DNA of 64,000 bases from Roseovarius sp. 217 (GCF_000152845.1 NZ_CH902584.1:419239-483238), one strand, 5' to 3'; numbered from the stretch's first letter, positions 43,369 to 53,657 are shown. The notes: generated from the sequence alone by a model not told the origin. Made by a program: numbers and translations.

Positions 43369-46239
43369 TCAGGTGCTTTGCGGCGTCAGGATGTGCCGCA
43401 AGAGCGCCAATGGATGACTGCGCAGGCTAAGCCGCAGTGCGATGTAATCCTCGACCACCTCCTCACCGAGGCTCATGCGGGGCAAATGCGCCGCAGGCTC
43501 AGCGATCACCTCACCGTCCATATCCTGTGCAAAGAGCGGTAGCGGGGTGTCGGCCTGAATGGCCCGCGCCTGCCAGAGCGCATCGCGGCGGGAGAGGCCA
43601 AGTGCGGCAAAGGCATCCGCCTCTGCCAGCCGGGTCAGCGCCGCAGAGGGCACGCCCGCGCGGCGCCAGACCTCGTCTGGGCCGGTATAGCCGTTGCCAC
43701 GCGCCGCAGCGATCCAATCGGCCTCGTCCTGCGCGATGCCCTTGATCTGTCGAAATCCGAGACGCAAGGCCAAGCGACCCTGACGGTCCGGCTCTATTGT
43801 ATTGTCCCAGTAAGAGGCATTGATGCAGACGGGGCGCACGGTGACGCCATGGTCGCGCGCATCCCGCACGATCTGGGCGGGGGCATAAAAGCCCATCGGC
43901 TGCGAATTCAGCAGCGCGCAGGCGAAAATCGCCGGGTGATGGCATTTGATCCATGCGCTCGCATAGACCAGATGCGCGAAACTGGCGGCGTGGCTCTCGG
44001 GAAAGCCATAGCTTCCGAACCCCTCGATCTGGGAAAAGCAGCGCTCGGCAAACTCCGCATCATAGCCATTGGCCCGCATGCCGCACAAAAACCGATTGCG
44101 AAACTCGCTGACATTGCCGTGTTTCTTGAAGGTGGCGAGCGACCGGCGCAGGCGGTCCGCCTCTTCGGGGGTGAACCCCGCGCCGATGATGGCGATCTGC
44201 ATCGCCTGTTCCTGAAACAGCGGCACGCCCAGCGTCTTGCCCAGCACCCGGCCCAGATCGTCGGAGGGAAAGCTGACCGCCTCTTCGCCATTCCGGCGGC
44301 GAATGAACGGGTGAACCATGTCGCCCTGAATGGGACCGGGGCGAATGATCGCCACCTGAATCACCAGATCGTAAAAGGTGCGCGGGCGCATGCGTGGCAG
44401 GAAATTCATCTGCGCCCGACTCTCGACCTGAAAGACGCCGAGACTGTCGGCGCGGCTCAACATCTCGTAGACCTGAGCATCTTCGGGCGGCAGGGTGGCC
44501 AGCGAATAGCGGGTGCCACGATACTGAACCAAGAGGTCAAAGGCCTTGCGGATACAGGTGAGCATACCAAGCGCCAGCACATCGACCTTGAGAATGCCCA
44601 GCGTGTCGATATCGTCCTTGTCCCAGCAGATGACCGTGCGCTCCGCCATGCTGGCATTCTCGATGGGCACCAATTCATCCAGCCGCCCCTCGGTGATGAC
44701 GAAGCCCCCGACATGCTGGCTCAGATGCCGGGGAAAGCCGATGATCTCGCGGATCAACCCCAAGGTCATTGCAAGGCGGCGATTGCGCGGATCAAGACCG
44801 ATTTCGCGCAGGCGCAGAGGGTCCAAGGCCCCCTCGCCGCCATGCCCCCAGATCTGCGAGGCCATCGCGGCCAGAATATCCTCTGTCAGACCCATGGCGC
44901 GGCCCACCTCGCGGATCGCGCGCTTGGTCCGGTAATGGATCACCGTGGCGCAGAGTCCGGCGCGGTGCCGCCCGTAGCGCTCATAGATCCACTGGATCAC
45001 CTCCTCGCGGCGCTCATGCTCGAAATCCACGTCGATATCGGGCGGCTCGTCGCGCGCCTCGGAGACAAACCGCTCGAACACCATCGTGCCGATTTCGGGG
45101 CTGACAGAGGTCACGCCAAGGCAATAGCAGACCACCGAATTGGCCGCCGACCCGCGCCCCTGACACAGAATGCCGCGCGACCGGGCAAAGGCCACCACAT
45201 CATTCACCGTCAGAAAATAGGGCTCGTAGCGCAGTTTGGCGATGAGGGTCAGCTCATGCTCGAGCATCCCGCGCACCCGGTCAGAGGCACCGTCCGGATA
45301 GCGCCAATCGAGACCCTCAAGGGCAAGACGGCGCAGCCTTTGGCTGGGGGTTTCGCCATTGGTCGCCTCGCTCGGATAGTCATAGCGCAACGCATCCAGC
45401 GAAAAGCCGAGCCGCGCGGCGAGGTCGGAGGCGCGCTCCACCGCCGCCTCGTGCCCCCGGTAGAGGTGACGCATTTCGGCCTCCGAGCGCAGGCGCTGCT
45501 CGGCGTTGCACAGAGCATGGCGACCAAGGGCATCAACCGTCACCCCAAGGCGGATCGCGCTCAGCACATCAGCCAGACGGCGGCGGTGGCCGCGATGCAT
45601 GAGCGGGGCAGCAGCGGCGATGGTCGGCAGACCCAACCGCGCCGCCAGCTCTGTCAGCCGGTCAAACCGCGCCGGATCACGCCCGTCATAGTGTGGGCTG
45701 AGCACGAGATGCAGGCGATCCGCAAACCTTGCCACCAGAGGGCGCACCTGTGACACCCACGCGCGCGCCGGGTCCGGATGCAGCAAAAGATGCAGCCCCT
45801 CTGCCCCTGCCAGCACATCCGCAAGGCCCAGATCACACGCGCCCTTGGGCGCGCACTGTCGTCCCAGGCTGATCAGGCGGCAGAGGCTGGCCCAGCCGAC
45901 GCGATTCTCGGGCAGGGCCGTGATCTCGATCCCCTCGCGCAGCACCAGCCGGGCGGCGGGGATGAGGCGCGGACAATTGGCCCAGTCAGGTGGTGCAGGC
46001 CGGGGTGCAGGCGGCCCGATTGGCCCCTGCCGCGCCTCGAGCGCCTGACGTTCGGCCACCTCGCGCGTGATCTCGCGGGCCGCCGCATGGGCACGCACGA
46101 TCCCCGCCACCGAATTCACATCGGCAATCGCCACCCCAGAAAGCCCAAGCGTGGCGGCGCGCCGGATATATTCTTCGGGATGCGACGCCCCGGTGAGAAA
46201 GGTGAAATTCGACGTGGCAGAAAGCTCGGCAAAGGGCAT
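43369..46239 (-). CDS. dnaE2: Error-prone DNA polymerase DnaE2 (ImuC), short at the C-terminus
   Basis: 956 residues. The N-terminal PHP domain has FAELSATSNFTFLTGASHPEE. The polymerase core shows CQGRGSAANSVVCYCLG, EPPDIDVDFEHERREEV and SQHVGGFVIT, followed by FGSYGFPESHAASFA. It is the SOS-type translesion polymerase that works with ImuA and ImuB. The protein ends at LALLRHILTPQST, where family members normally go on about 100 residues with an OB-fold region. Only about 90 bp separate this stop from the peroxiredoxin gene, so that domain is missing rather than frameshifted. No imuA or imuB is in the window. Confidence 0.9.
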   Translation of the reverse strand: MPFAELSATSNFTFLTGASHPEEYIRRAATLGLSGVAIADVNSVAGIVRAHAAAREITREVAERQALEARQGPIGPPAPRPAPPDWANCPRLIPAARLVLREGIEITALPENRVGWASLCRLISLGRQCAPKGACDLGLADVLAGAEGLHLLLHPDPARAWVSQVRPLVARFADRLHLVLSPHYDGRDPARFDRLTELAARLGLPTIAAAAPLMHRGHRRRLADVLSAIRLGVTVDALGRHALCNAEQRLRSEAEMRHLYRGHEAAVERASDLAARLGFSLDALRYDYPSEATNGETPSQRLRRLALEGLDWRYPDGASDRVRGMLEHELTLIAKLRYEPYFLTVNDVVAFARSRGILCQGRGSAANSVVCYCLGVTSVSPEIGTMVFERFVSEARDEPPDIDVDFEHERREEVIQWIYERYGRHRAGLCATVIHYRTKRAIREVGRAMGLTEDILAAMASQIWGHGGEGALDPLRLREIGLDPRNRRLAMTLGLIREIIGFPRHLSQHVGGFVITEGRLDELVPIENASMAERTVICWDKDDIDTLGILKVDVLALGMLTCIRKAFDLLVQYRGTRYSLATLPPEDAQVYEMLSRADSLGVFQVESRAQMNFLPRMRPRTFYDLVIQVAIIRPGPIQGDMVHPFIRRRNGEEAVSFPSDDLGRVLGKTLGVPLFQEQAMQIAIIGAGFTPEEADRLRRSLATFKKHGNVSEFRNRFLCGMRANGYDAEFAERCFSQIEGFGSYGFPESHAASFAHLVYASAWIKCHHPAIFACALLNSQPMGFYAPAQIVRDARDHGVTVRPVCINASYWDNTIEPDRQGRLALRLGFRQIKGIAQDEADWIAAARGNGYTGPDEVWRRAGVPSAALTRLAEADAFAALGLSRRDALWQARAIQADTPLPLFAQDMDGEVIAEPAAHLPRMSLGEEVVEDYIALRLSLRSHPLALLRHILTPQST

Positions 46240-46312
46240 GGCGGCACTGATTCCCAGGTCCGGCCAGTATGTTCCAGTTTTGTTCCTTTTTCCACCCCTC
46301 CTGAGACAGTGC

Positions 46313-46798
46313 TCAGGGGCGTTTGGGCGCGCAGGGGCCGCCTTGCAGGCAGGTCAGCACCTGGTCCAGCATCGCGGGTGTCGGCTCTGGATGGGCCATG
46401 CCGCCGCAGGGATCAACCGCCAGCACATAGCCCCCATCGCGCCGCTCAAGAAAACCAAGATACTCGATGCCCGGCACCGCCGAGGCGCACCACGGCCCAA
46501 AGCATTGCACATCCAGCGTGATAGCGCGGTCAAACGCCTGATCGAACCCGCTGCGGGTCAGCGCCTGCCCGGTCAGGCGTGCGGGGATCAGGGTGTGCGC
46601 CGGCTTTCTCTGCGGCAGCATGTCGGTGCTGGGCAGGCGCGCCGGATCAAAGCTGAGCTGACCGCGCACTACGATATAGGGTTCAGTCGCCTCAGCCGCG
46701 CGGATGTAACTCTGAGCCACATCCGGCGGCAGGCAACTCAACGCGAATGCGGGCGCACAGATGGTCACGCCAAGGACAAAAAGCAGCGCCCGGATCAT
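46313..46798 (-). CDS. Exported protein of unknown function
   Basis: 161 residues with a signal peptide (cleavage near AFA-LSC). Six Cys in the mature part ([30 protein letters not shown]) suggest disulfides in the periplasm. Not a family I can name. Its ATG overlaps the rppH stop (ATGA), so the two are co-translated. Confidence 0.7.
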   Translation of the reverse strand: MIRALLFVLGVTICAPAFALSCLPPDVAQSYIRAAEATEPYIVVRGQLSFDPARLPSTDMLPQRKPAHTLIPARLTGQALTRSGFDQAFDRAITLDVQCFGPWCASAVPGIEYLGFLERRDGGYVLAVDPCGGMAHPEPTPAMLDQVLTCLQGGPCAPKRP

Positions 46799-47277
46799 AG
46801 CAAGGCTCCGAATTCGTCCAGCACGCGGGAATAGACCGCCCGCTTGAAGGGCACGATATTGGCCTCAAGATCGCTGGGCGGCAACCAGCGCCATTCCGAA
46901 AACTCCGGGTGATCAGTGGCGATGTTCACATCCGCGTCGTGGCCCAGAAACCGCATCAAGACCCATTTCTGCTCTTGCCCCCGGTAACGCCCCTTCCAGA
47001 TGCGCGGCACGATGTCATGCGGCAAATCATAGGTCAGCCATCCCGGCGTTTCCGCCTCGATCCGCACCTTGTCAGAGGTTACGCCGGTTTCCTCCCACAG
47101 CTCGCGCAAGGCTGCGTCTTGCGGGGTTTCGCCCGGATCAATGCCGCCCTGCGGCATCTGCCAGGCGGGCGTCTCATTGTCGATCCGTTGGCCGACAAAA
47201 ACATGGCCCGCTGGATCGACCAGCATCACGCCGACGCAGCGACGATAGGGGAGCTTGGCAATGTCCTCGGGTGTCAT
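46795..47277 (-). CDS. rppH: RNA pyrophosphohydrolase (Nudix)
   Basis: 160 residues, normal length. The Nudix box runs from residue 44 to 66 ([18 protein letters not shown], then EETGV). N-terminal [11 protein letters not shown] and later [17 protein letters not shown] are typical of RppH, which removes pyrophosphate from 5'-triphosphate mRNA to start decay. Divergent from the GST gene. Confidence 0.92.
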   Translation of the reverse strand: MTPEDIAKLPYRRCVGVMLVDPAGHVFVGQRIDNETPAWQMPQGGIDPGETPQDAALRELWEETGVTSDKVRIEAETPGWLTYDLPHDIVPRIWKGRYRGQEQKWVLMRFLGHDADVNIATDHPEFSEWRWLPPSDLEANIVPFKRAVYSRVLDEFGALL

Positions 47278-47413
47278 GGTCGGATCTCTTTCAATAGGTC
47301 GCGGACACAGTGGGGTGCTGTGGCGAGGGCGTCAAGACGTCAACGCGCCGTTTGACTTTTCCAGCAATCGTTACAGAGTGAGCCTACGGATTCGACAGGA
47401 TGAAGGACAGAAA

Positions 47414-48049
47414 ATGACTCAGAAGCCCATTTTATATGGCTTTGACGGCTCGACCTATGTGCGCACCGTGCGCATGGTGCTGGCTGACAAGGGCATCGCC
47501 TATGACCAAGTGCCGGTCAATGTGCTGGCAGGCGAGCCACGCCAGCCCGAGCATCTGGCGCGCCACCCCTTCGGCAAGGTGCCGGTGCTGGATATCGACG
47601 GGCTGCGCATCCGCGAGACCGATGCCATCTGCCGCTATCTCGAAGACATCGCGCCGGAGCCCGCCTTGACGCCCGCCGACCCCAAGGACCGCGCCCGGAT
47701 GAACGAGGCGATTGGCCTGATCGACAGCTATGGCTATGGCGCGCTTGTCGGGGTTGCGGGCTATCACCTCTTCCCCGACTTCATCGGCGGGCAGAATGAA
47801 GACGCGCGCAAGGCCGCACTTGAGGCGTCGGACAAGCTGCTGACGCTGTTGATGGAGAACCGCAGCGGCCCCACATGGCTGGCAGGGGACAGCCCCACGC
47901 TGGCGGATTACTTCCTTGGGCCGATCCTGTTCTACGTCTCGCTCACCCCAGATGCCGATACGGTGCTGTCAGTGCCCGGCGTAGCCGACTGGTGGGCGGC
48001 GATGAAGGCGCATGACACCTTTGCCAAGACCGAGCCGGATCTGGGGTAG
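47414..48049 (+). CDS. Glutathione S-transferase family protein
   Basis: 211 residues from ATG 47414, with GAAGGA upstream. The thioredoxin-fold half has LYGFDGSTYVRTVRMVL, then HPFGKVPVLDIDGLRIRETDAICRYL in two blocks; the helical half has WLAGDSPTLADYFLGPIL. Family-level call only; the substrate is not predictable. Confidence 0.87.
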   Translation: MTQKPILYGFDGSTYVRTVRMVLADKGIAYDQVPVNVLAGEPRQPEHLARHPFGKVPVLDIDGLRIRETDAICRYLEDIAPEPALTPADPKDRARMNEAIGLIDSYGYGALVGVAGYHLFPDFIGGQNEDARKAALEASDKLLTLLMENRSGPTWLAGDSPTLADYFLGPILFYVSLTPDADTVLSVPGVADWWAAMKAHDTFAKTEPDLG

Positions 48050-48062
48050 GAGGCACGAGTAG

Positions 48063-48119
48063 GGCGCGCGGGGGTGTGGTGATTGCGGGCACCTAGCCCC
48101 CTCACACCTCGCGCGCGCC
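48063..48119. terminator. Possible shared terminator hairpin between GST and trpS
   Basis: GGCGCGCG at 48063 pairs with CGCGCGCC ending at 48119, and GGGTGTG with CACACC inside it, around a loop of about 24 bases. It includes the last codons of trpS. A bidirectional terminator for two convergent genes is plausible, but there is no T-run. Confidence 0.35.
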
Positions 48120-49130
48120 GACCATGCCCATGATCTCATAGGTCTGGCGAAGGATCGGCGCGGCCATGGCGCGGGCGCGGGCCGCACCATCCGCCAGAAT
48201 CCGGTCAATCTCGGAGAGATCCTGCATCAGCCGCGCCATTTCCGTCGAAATCGGCGCGATCCTGTCAACGGCCAGATCGGCCAGCATCGGCTTGAACTCG
48301 GAAAACGGCTTGCCTCCGGCTTCTGCCATCACCTGATCGACCGTCATATCGGCCAGCGCCGCATAGATATTCACCAGATTGCGCGCCTCTGGCCGCCCCT
48401 CCAACCCCGCCGCCTCTGAGGGCAGCGGCTCGGGGTCGGTCTTGGCCTTGCGGATCTTTTTGGCGATGGCGTCGGCATCGTCGGTCAGGTTGATGCGGGA
48501 CATGTCCGAGGGATCGGATTTCGACATCTTGTTCGACCCGTCGCGCAGGGACATCACCCGCGTCCCGCTTCCTTCGATCACCGGCTCGGGGATCGGAAAA
48601 AAATCCACGCCGTAATCATGGTTGAATTTCATCGCGATGTCGCGCGTCAACTCCAGATGTTGCTTTTGATCCTCGCCCACGGGCACATGGGTGGCGTGAT
48701 AGGTCAGGATATCGGCCGCCATCAGCGCCGGATAGGCGAAGAGGCCCAACGAGGCATTCTGGGCATTCTTGCCCGCCTTATCCTTGAACTGCGTCATCCG
48801 CTGCATCCAGCCCATGCGCGCCACGCAGTTGAACACCCATGCCATTTGGCTGTGTTCCGCCACCTGAGATTGGTTGAAGAGAATGGACTTGGCCGGATCG
48901 AGGCCAGAGGCGATGAATCCCGCCGCCAGTTCGCGCGTTGCACGGGCGAGATCGGCAGGCTCTTGCCAGACCGTGACGGCATGTAGGTCGACCATGCAAT
49001 AGAGCGTCTGGATGCCCTTGTTCTGCGCCTCGGCAAAGCGTTTCAGTGCACCTAGGTAATTGCCCAGATGCAGGTTGCCCGAGGGCTGAATTCCCGAAAA
49101 CACGCGGGGGGTAAAGGCCGCCTCGGTCAT
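48102..49130 (-). CDS. trpS: Tryptophanyl-tRNA synthetase
   Basis: 342 residues from ATG 49130, with GGAG 7 bases before it. Class I motifs: [19 protein letters not shown] (HIGH equivalent) and [10 protein letters not shown] (KMSKS). Normal length for a bacterial TrpRS. Divergent from the rhomboid-like gene with 74 bp between. Confidence 0.95.
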   Translation of the reverse strand: MTEAAFTPRVFSGIQPSGNLHLGNYLGALKRFAEAQNKGIQTLYCMVDLHAVTVWQEPADLARATRELAAGFIASGLDPAKSILFNQSQVAEHSQMAWVFNCVARMGWMQRMTQFKDKAGKNAQNASLGLFAYPALMAADILTYHATHVPVGEDQKQHLELTRDIAMKFNHDYGVDFFPIPEPVIEGSGTRVMSLRDGSNKMSKSDPSDMSRINLTDDADAIAKKIRKAKTDPEPLPSEAAGLEGRPEARNLVNIYAALADMTVDQVMAEAGGKPFSEFKPMLADLAVDRIAPISTEMARLMQDLSEIDRILADGAARARAMAAPILRQTYEIMGMVGAREV

Positions 49131-49204
49131 GGCGCAACTCCGTGGTGGATTTCTCTGCCCGCCTCGCTTACCCATGCGCCGTAGCCCCGTCAAGGAGAGG
49201 TGCC

Positions 49205-49891
49205 ATGTCTGACCAGAGACCCCCTGCCCCCGTGAACCCCCTGCCCCCGTTTGTGATCGCCCTTTTTCTGGTGATTGTCGGCGTCGAAGCGGCATTCACG
49301 CTAGGGGCGCGCGGGCTGATCGGTGGTCCGGATGCCGTCGGATGGCGCTCTGCCGCCATTCAGGATTACGGCTTTAACGGTGAAATCATGGCCTGGATGC
49401 TGGAAAACCGGACATGGCCGATGGAGCATCTGCGCCGGTTCGTGACCTATGCCTTTGTGCATGGCAGTTTCACCCATGCGCTGTTTGCCGGGGTGCTGCT
49501 CTTGGCTATGGGCAAATTCGTCTCGGACGTGTTCCGCCATTGGGCCGTTCTGGTGCTGTTTTTGGTCAGCACGGTCGCGGGTGCGCTCGTTTACGGACTG
49601 GTCGTGCGGGACTCGCCTTGGCTCATCGGGGCCTTTCCGGGGGTCTACGGCCTCATTGGCGGATTCACCTATATCATGTGGCTGCGCCTCGGGCAGATGG
49701 GCACCAATCAGGCACGGGCCTTTACACTGATTGGCGTGCTCATGGGCCTGCAACTGGTATTCGGCCTGCTGTTTGGCGGCAGCGCCACATGGGTCGCGGA
49801 TGTGAGTGGCTTTGCCACCGGGTTTCTGGCGTCATTTGTGCTCAGTCCCGGCGGGTGGTCACGTGTGCGCGCCAAGCTGAGGCACGACTGA
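49205..49891 (+). CDS. Rhomboid-like membrane protein lacking catalytic residues
   Basis: 228 residues from ATG 49205, directly after AAGGAGAGG. Six hydrophobic segments follow the rhomboid plan, including [15 protein letters not shown] and the GxSG helix position [13 protein letters not shown]. At that position active rhomboids have GASG; here Ser is Phe and Gly is Pro. The last-helix His is also absent ([10 protein letters not shown] where AHxGGF is usual). It is therefore likely a pseudoprotease. It lies between trpS and murJ. Confidence 0.8.
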   Translation: MSDQRPPAPVNPLPPFVIALFLVIVGVEAAFTLGARGLIGGPDAVGWRSAAIQDYGFNGEIMAWMLENRTWPMEHLRRFVTYAFVHGSFTHALFAGVLLLAMGKFVSDVFRHWAVLVLFLVSTVAGALVYGLVVRDSPWLIGAFPGVYGLIGGFTYIMWLRLGQMGTNQARAFTLIGVLMGLQLVFGLLFGGSATWVADVSGFATGFLASFVLSPGGWSRVRAKLRHD

Positions 49892-50003
49892 GGGGACGGG
49901 CCCGCGCGCGGTGCCCGACCGCGGGAGGGCGCTCCAACAGAAATGATGGGCAGTTTATGCCAGCCAAGTCTTCCGCGTTTTCAATGAGATGAGCCGTTGC
50001 AAA

Positions 50004-50032
50004 GGCGCCCGCCCGGGGGGCGGTCGGGCGCC
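50004..50032. terminator. GC-rich hairpin between the rhomboid-like gene and murJ
   Basis: GGCGCCCG (50004-50011) pairs with CGGGCGCC (50025-50032) around 13 bases. It lies in the 190-bp gap between convergent genes. No T-run; possible terminator. Confidence 0.35.
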
Positions 50033-50081
50033 GCGCGGCGGTGCCTGCGGCACCTTGATCCCGCGCAGAAAAGACTATCCC

Positions 50082-51620
50082 CTAGCGGCGCAGGCGGCTG
50101 CGGATTTCCTGCATGCGGAATGCGCCCAGCATCTGACCAAAGAGACCGTAGGCCACGGTGCCGATGGCGATCAAACCAAGAAGTGCCAGCCACCGCCATC
50201 CCCCGATTGCAAAGAGCGGCCCCATCAGCGCCCCTGCCCCCCAGAGGACAGCGCCCATCAGGGCAGAGGCCAGACAAATCCGCCAGAAGCGGCGGTGAAA
50301 CTGTGCGTCAAACCGCGCCACGTCACCAAATTTTCTTGCGCCGCCAGAGAGTTGCGCAACCATGACCCAAGCGGCAACAGAGGTGGCGATGGCGGCAGCG
50401 ATCCAGCCAATGAGATAGGCCAAGCCGATTGCCAGCACCGCATTCACCAGCATCGCCATCAGAGCGTAGCGAAATGGGCTGCGGGTGTCTTCGCGGGCAA
50501 AGAAAATCGGTTGCAGGATCTTTTGCAGAACAAAGGCTGGGAGGCCGAGGCCATAGATGGCCACGGCAAGGGCGGTGGCGGCGCTGTCGTCGGCCCCGAA
50601 TGCACCGCGTTCAAAGAGCACGGAGACCAGTTGAATCGGGATGACTGTGAGGGCAACGGCGCAGGGGATGGTGAGGGCCAAAGCGATTTCGCCAGCCCGC
50701 GACAGGGCGATGCGTGCGCCGGTGTCATCCTGTGCCTTGAGCCGGCGGGAGAGGTCCGGGAGCAGCACAATGCCCACGGCAATGCCCACGACCCCGAGCG
50801 GCAATTGGTAGAGACGATCCGCGGAATAGAGCCAGCTTACGGCCTTTTCTGTATTAGAAGCAACGAGTTGTCCGACCACAAGGTTGATCTGCACCACCCC
50901 GCCCGCCAGTGCCGCGGGCACAGCAATGCGCACCAGTTGTGCCATTTCGGGTGTCCAGCGGGGGCGCACCAGCGGCAGGTGCATTCCGGCCCGGCGGGAG
51001 GCGTGCCAGACGAGAGCGAGTTGCGCGAGGCCGGCGATGGGGATGGTCCAGACCAGAGCCTGAGCGACTGGGCCGCCGGTCATCGCGGCAAATGTCATGG
51101 CAGACACCAAAAATACGTTCAAAATCAATGGCGCCGCAGCGGCGGCCGCAAAGTGACCGGCTGCATTGAGCATGCCGGAAAACAGCGCCGCGAGCGAGAT
51201 AAAGAAGATGTAGGGAAAGACGATGCGGCCAAATTCCACTGTGATGTCAAAGCGTTCATCACCAACAAAACCCTCGGCCGTGGCATAGACCAGAGCGGGC
51301 ATGAAGATCATGCAAAGGCCGGTCAGGGCCAATAGGATAAGGCTGAGACCGGAACAGGCAAGCGCCGCGAATCCCAAGGGGTTGTCATTTGCTTCCAAAC
51401 GCTTGGCGAACATCGGGACGAAGGCGGCATTGAACGCGCCCTCGGCAAAGAAGCGGCGAAACATATTGGGCAGGCGGAAGGCCGCGACAAAGGCATCCAT
51501 GACCACGCCGGGGCCGATGTAGCTGGCGATCAGCACGTCACGCACAAAGCCGAGGAGGCGACTGAGCAAGGTCCAGCCACCGACGGTGAGGATTCCGGAG
51601 AGGAGGCGGATCGGTTTCAT
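50082..51620 (-). CDS. murJ: Lipid II flippase MurJ (MviN)
   Basis: 512 residues with about 14 hydrophobic segments. The N-terminus LLSRLLGFVRDVLIASYIGPG and FRRFFAEGAFNAAFVPMF are hallmark MurJ sequences, as is FVLQKILQPIFFAREDTRSPF. It flips lipid II across the inner membrane for peptidoglycan synthesis. It is transcribed alone here. Confidence 0.94.
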   Translation of the reverse strand: MKPIRLLSGILTVGGWTLLSRLLGFVRDVLIASYIGPGVVMDAFVAAFRLPNMFRRFFAEGAFNAAFVPMFAKRLEANDNPLGFAALACSGLSLILLALTGLCMIFMPALVYATAEGFVGDERFDITVEFGRIVFPYIFFISLAALFSGMLNAAGHFAAAAAAPLILNVFLVSAMTFAAMTGGPVAQALVWTIPIAGLAQLALVWHASRRAGMHLPLVRPRWTPEMAQLVRIAVPAALAGGVVQINLVVGQLVASNTEKAVSWLYSADRLYQLPLGVVGIAVGIVLLPDLSRRLKAQDDTGARIALSRAGEIALALTIPCAVALTVIPIQLVSVLFERGAFGADDSAATALAVAIYGLGLPAFVLQKILQPIFFAREDTRSPFRYALMAMLVNAVLAIGLAYLIGWIAAAIATSVAAWVMVAQLSGGARKFGDVARFDAQFHRRFWRICLASALMGAVLWGAGALMGPLFAIGGWRWLALLGLIAIGTVAYGLFGQMLGAFRMQEIRSRLRR

Positions 51621-51792
51621 GTGGGGCCTTTTGCCTGTGCTTGACGCCGAGAGTTAGACCATCGGCGGGCCGGGGGGAAGGGTCTGCGCCCGAGGGGCGT
51701 GCGGTCTGAGCCTAGAGGCGCGCCGGGCATTAATAGGTTGGCAAGACCTGCCTGTCAGGGTCGGTCCAGTGAGCCAAGGATGCGAGAGACGC

Positions 51793-52110
51793 ATGTCAAA
51801 GACCGACCTCAGCCTGATACCGATGCTTCCCGTGACGGCGCTGCGCGATCATCTTGCAGAGTATCTGCAGGAGGTGGGGCGCAGGGGCAAGCCGGTTCTG
51901 ATCACCCGCATGGGATATCCGGTGGCCGGGCTGGTCGGGGTCACGGAGGCGCGGGCGATCTGGGCGGTGGCGCAGCAGGGCGAAGCCTATGTTGAATGGC
52001 AGGCGATGCGGCGGATGGACAAGGACCGGGATTTGCGGATGGCGCTGCGACGAGAGCGAGAGGCAGAAGACAGGCGCGCCTATGAGCAAAGCCTGCGGCA
52101 GCGGCGGTAG
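51793..52110 (+). CDS. Phd/YefM-type antitoxin, no adjacent toxin
   Basis: 105 residues from ATG 51793. MLPVTALRDHLAEYLQEVGRRGKPVLITRMGYPVAGLV (given here in outline) matches the Phd/YefM N-terminal fold that binds DNA and represses its own operon. The C-terminal half is highly charged and helical (RREREAEDRRAYEQSLRQRR). Toxin genes of this class usually follow directly; here the next gene is a glutamine-synthetase-like ligase 150 bp away. Confidence 0.65.
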   Translation: MSKTDLSLIPMLPVTALRDHLAEYLQEVGRRGKPVLITRMGYPVAGLVGVTEARAIWAVAQQGEAYVEWQAMRRMDKDRDLRMALRREREAEDRRAYEQSLRQRR

Positions 52111-52259
52111 CGCGGCATTCCCCAAGGGCGGCGAGCGGTGAAATCGGTATCATTTCCGAACGCCTGCGGATATTTCTCTACCAAGGTCGGCCAGTTGCGA
52201 CCAAGGTAGAGCGTGTGGACAGCGGCCAATGCCGGTCCATGCAAGAGGATAAAGCCGAA

Positions 52260-53609
52260 ATGACGACGAACAACATCCGAGAGTGGCTTCAGGAGCGGCC
52301 GGAAATCGAATCTGTGTTTGCCTGTGTCTGTGACCTCAATGGCGCGATGCGGGGCAAGCGCCTGCCCATCGAGAAGGCCAAGGCGATCATGGATGACGGG
52401 CTGCGCCTGCCGCTGTCGGTGCTGAGTGTGGATATCTGGGGCGAGGATATCGAGAATAACGAACTGGTGTTCGAGACCGGCGATTCCGATGGCATTTGCG
52501 ATTACACCGGGCGCCCCATTGTCATGGTGAACTGGACCAGCCGCCCCTCGGCGCTGGTGATGTTCTGGATGAGCACCGAGGATGGCGGGCCGTTTCCGGG
52601 CGATCCGCGCCATGCCCTGTCCAATATCGTGCAACGCTACAAGGCACTGGGGCTGACGCCGGTGGTGGCAACCGAGTTGGAATTCTACCTCTGTGACCCG
52701 CGCGAGGCGCAGCCGCGTCCGCCCTGTTCGCCGGTGACGGGCAAGCGGCTTGATTCCGACGGGGCGCTGTCACTGGACGAATTGCAGCATTTCGATGAAT
52801 TTCTGAATGATGTCTACGATGCCTGCCACGAGCAGGGCATTCCCGCCGACGCCGCGATTTCCGAGAACGGCGCGGGGCAGTTTGAAATCAACATGGTGCA
52901 TGTCGCGGACCCGTTGCAGGCCGCCGATGATGCGGTGCTGTTCAAGCGGCTGGTGCGTGGCATCGCGCGCAAGCATGGCATGGCGGCCACCTTCATGGCC
53001 AAGCCCTATGGCGACAGATCAGGCAGCGGATTTCATGTGCATTTCAGTCTGGTGGATGAGAACGGGGTCAACCTGTTTGACAATGGCGGCGAAGAGGGCA
53101 CGCCCTTGATGCTGAATGCCGTGGCGGGCCTGCTGGAGACGATGCAGGAGAATACGCTGACCTTTGCGCCGCATCAGAACTCTTACCGGCGGCTCTTGCC
53201 GGGGGCGCATGCGCCGACGGGCGTGGCCTGGGGCTATGAGAACCGCACGGCGGCCATTCGTATTCCGGGCGGCAGCCCCAAGGCGCGGCGGATCGAGCAT
53301 CGCGTCGCAGGCGCCGACGCCAACCCCTATCTGGTGCTGAGCAGTATTCTGGGCGGTGCGCTGATCGGGATCGAACAGAAGATGGAACCCTGTGCGCCGA
53401 TCGAGGGCGATGCCTATAGCCAAAAGCTCGATCACCTGCCGCTGGATTGGGCGACCGCGATTCAGGCGTTTCGCCGGGGCAAACATGTGCAGGATGTGTT
53501 TTCCAGACGGCTTCAGACCATGCTGGTCGAGTGCAAGATGCAGGAACTCAAGCGGTTCACGCGCTATGTGACCGATTTCGAGTATGATTCCTATCTCGAG
53601 AGCGTGTAG
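52260..53609 (+). CDS. Glutamine synthetase family ligase, probable gamma-glutamylpolyamine synthetase type
   Basis: 449 residues from ATG 52260. VVATELEFYL, ENGAGQFEINMVH, then GSGFHVHFSLVD and ENRTAAIRIPGGSP are GS-fold catalytic motifs. Length and sequence style fit the PuuA/GlnA3-like ligases that glutamylate polyamines or other amines, rather than GlnA. Convergence with an amino-acid decarboxylase gene that makes diamines supports a polyamine role, but the substrate is inferred. Confidence 0.82.
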   Translation: MTTNNIREWLQERPEIESVFACVCDLNGAMRGKRLPIEKAKAIMDDGLRLPLSVLSVDIWGEDIENNELVFETGDSDGICDYTGRPIVMVNWTSRPSALVMFWMSTEDGGPFPGDPRHALSNIVQRYKALGLTPVVATELEFYLCDPREAQPRPPCSPVTGKRLDSDGALSLDELQHFDEFLNDVYDACHEQGIPADAAISENGAGQFEINMVHVADPLQAADDAVLFKRLVRGIARKHGMAATFMAKPYGDRSGSGFHVHFSLVDENGVNLFDNGGEEGTPLMLNAVAGLLETMQENTLTFAPHQNSYRRLLPGAHAPTGVAWGYENRTAAIRIPGGSPKARRIEHRVAGADANPYLVLSSILGGALIGIEQKMEPCAPIEGDAYSQKLDHLPLDWATAIQAFRRGKHVQDVFSRRLQTMLVECKMQELKRFTRYVTDFEYDSYLESV

Positions 53610-53617
53610 CGCAGCGG

Positions 53618-53648
53618 GCGTTTGCCGGTCACGGCGACCGGCAAACGC
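53618..53648. terminator. Bidirectional terminator hairpin
   Basis: A perfect 13-bp inverted repeat, GCGTTTGCCGGTC / GACCGGCAAACGC, around loop ACGGC. It lies between the convergent stops of the ligase (53609) and decarboxylase (53658) genes. High stability; no long T-run on either side. Confidence 0.7.
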
Positions 53649-53657
53649 AATGTGCCC

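Noticed and set aside
43849..45753. Long open frame (634 codons) on the plus strand
   Set aside because: Antisense to dnaE2; amino-acid composition is that of a high-G+C shadow and no family motif is present.
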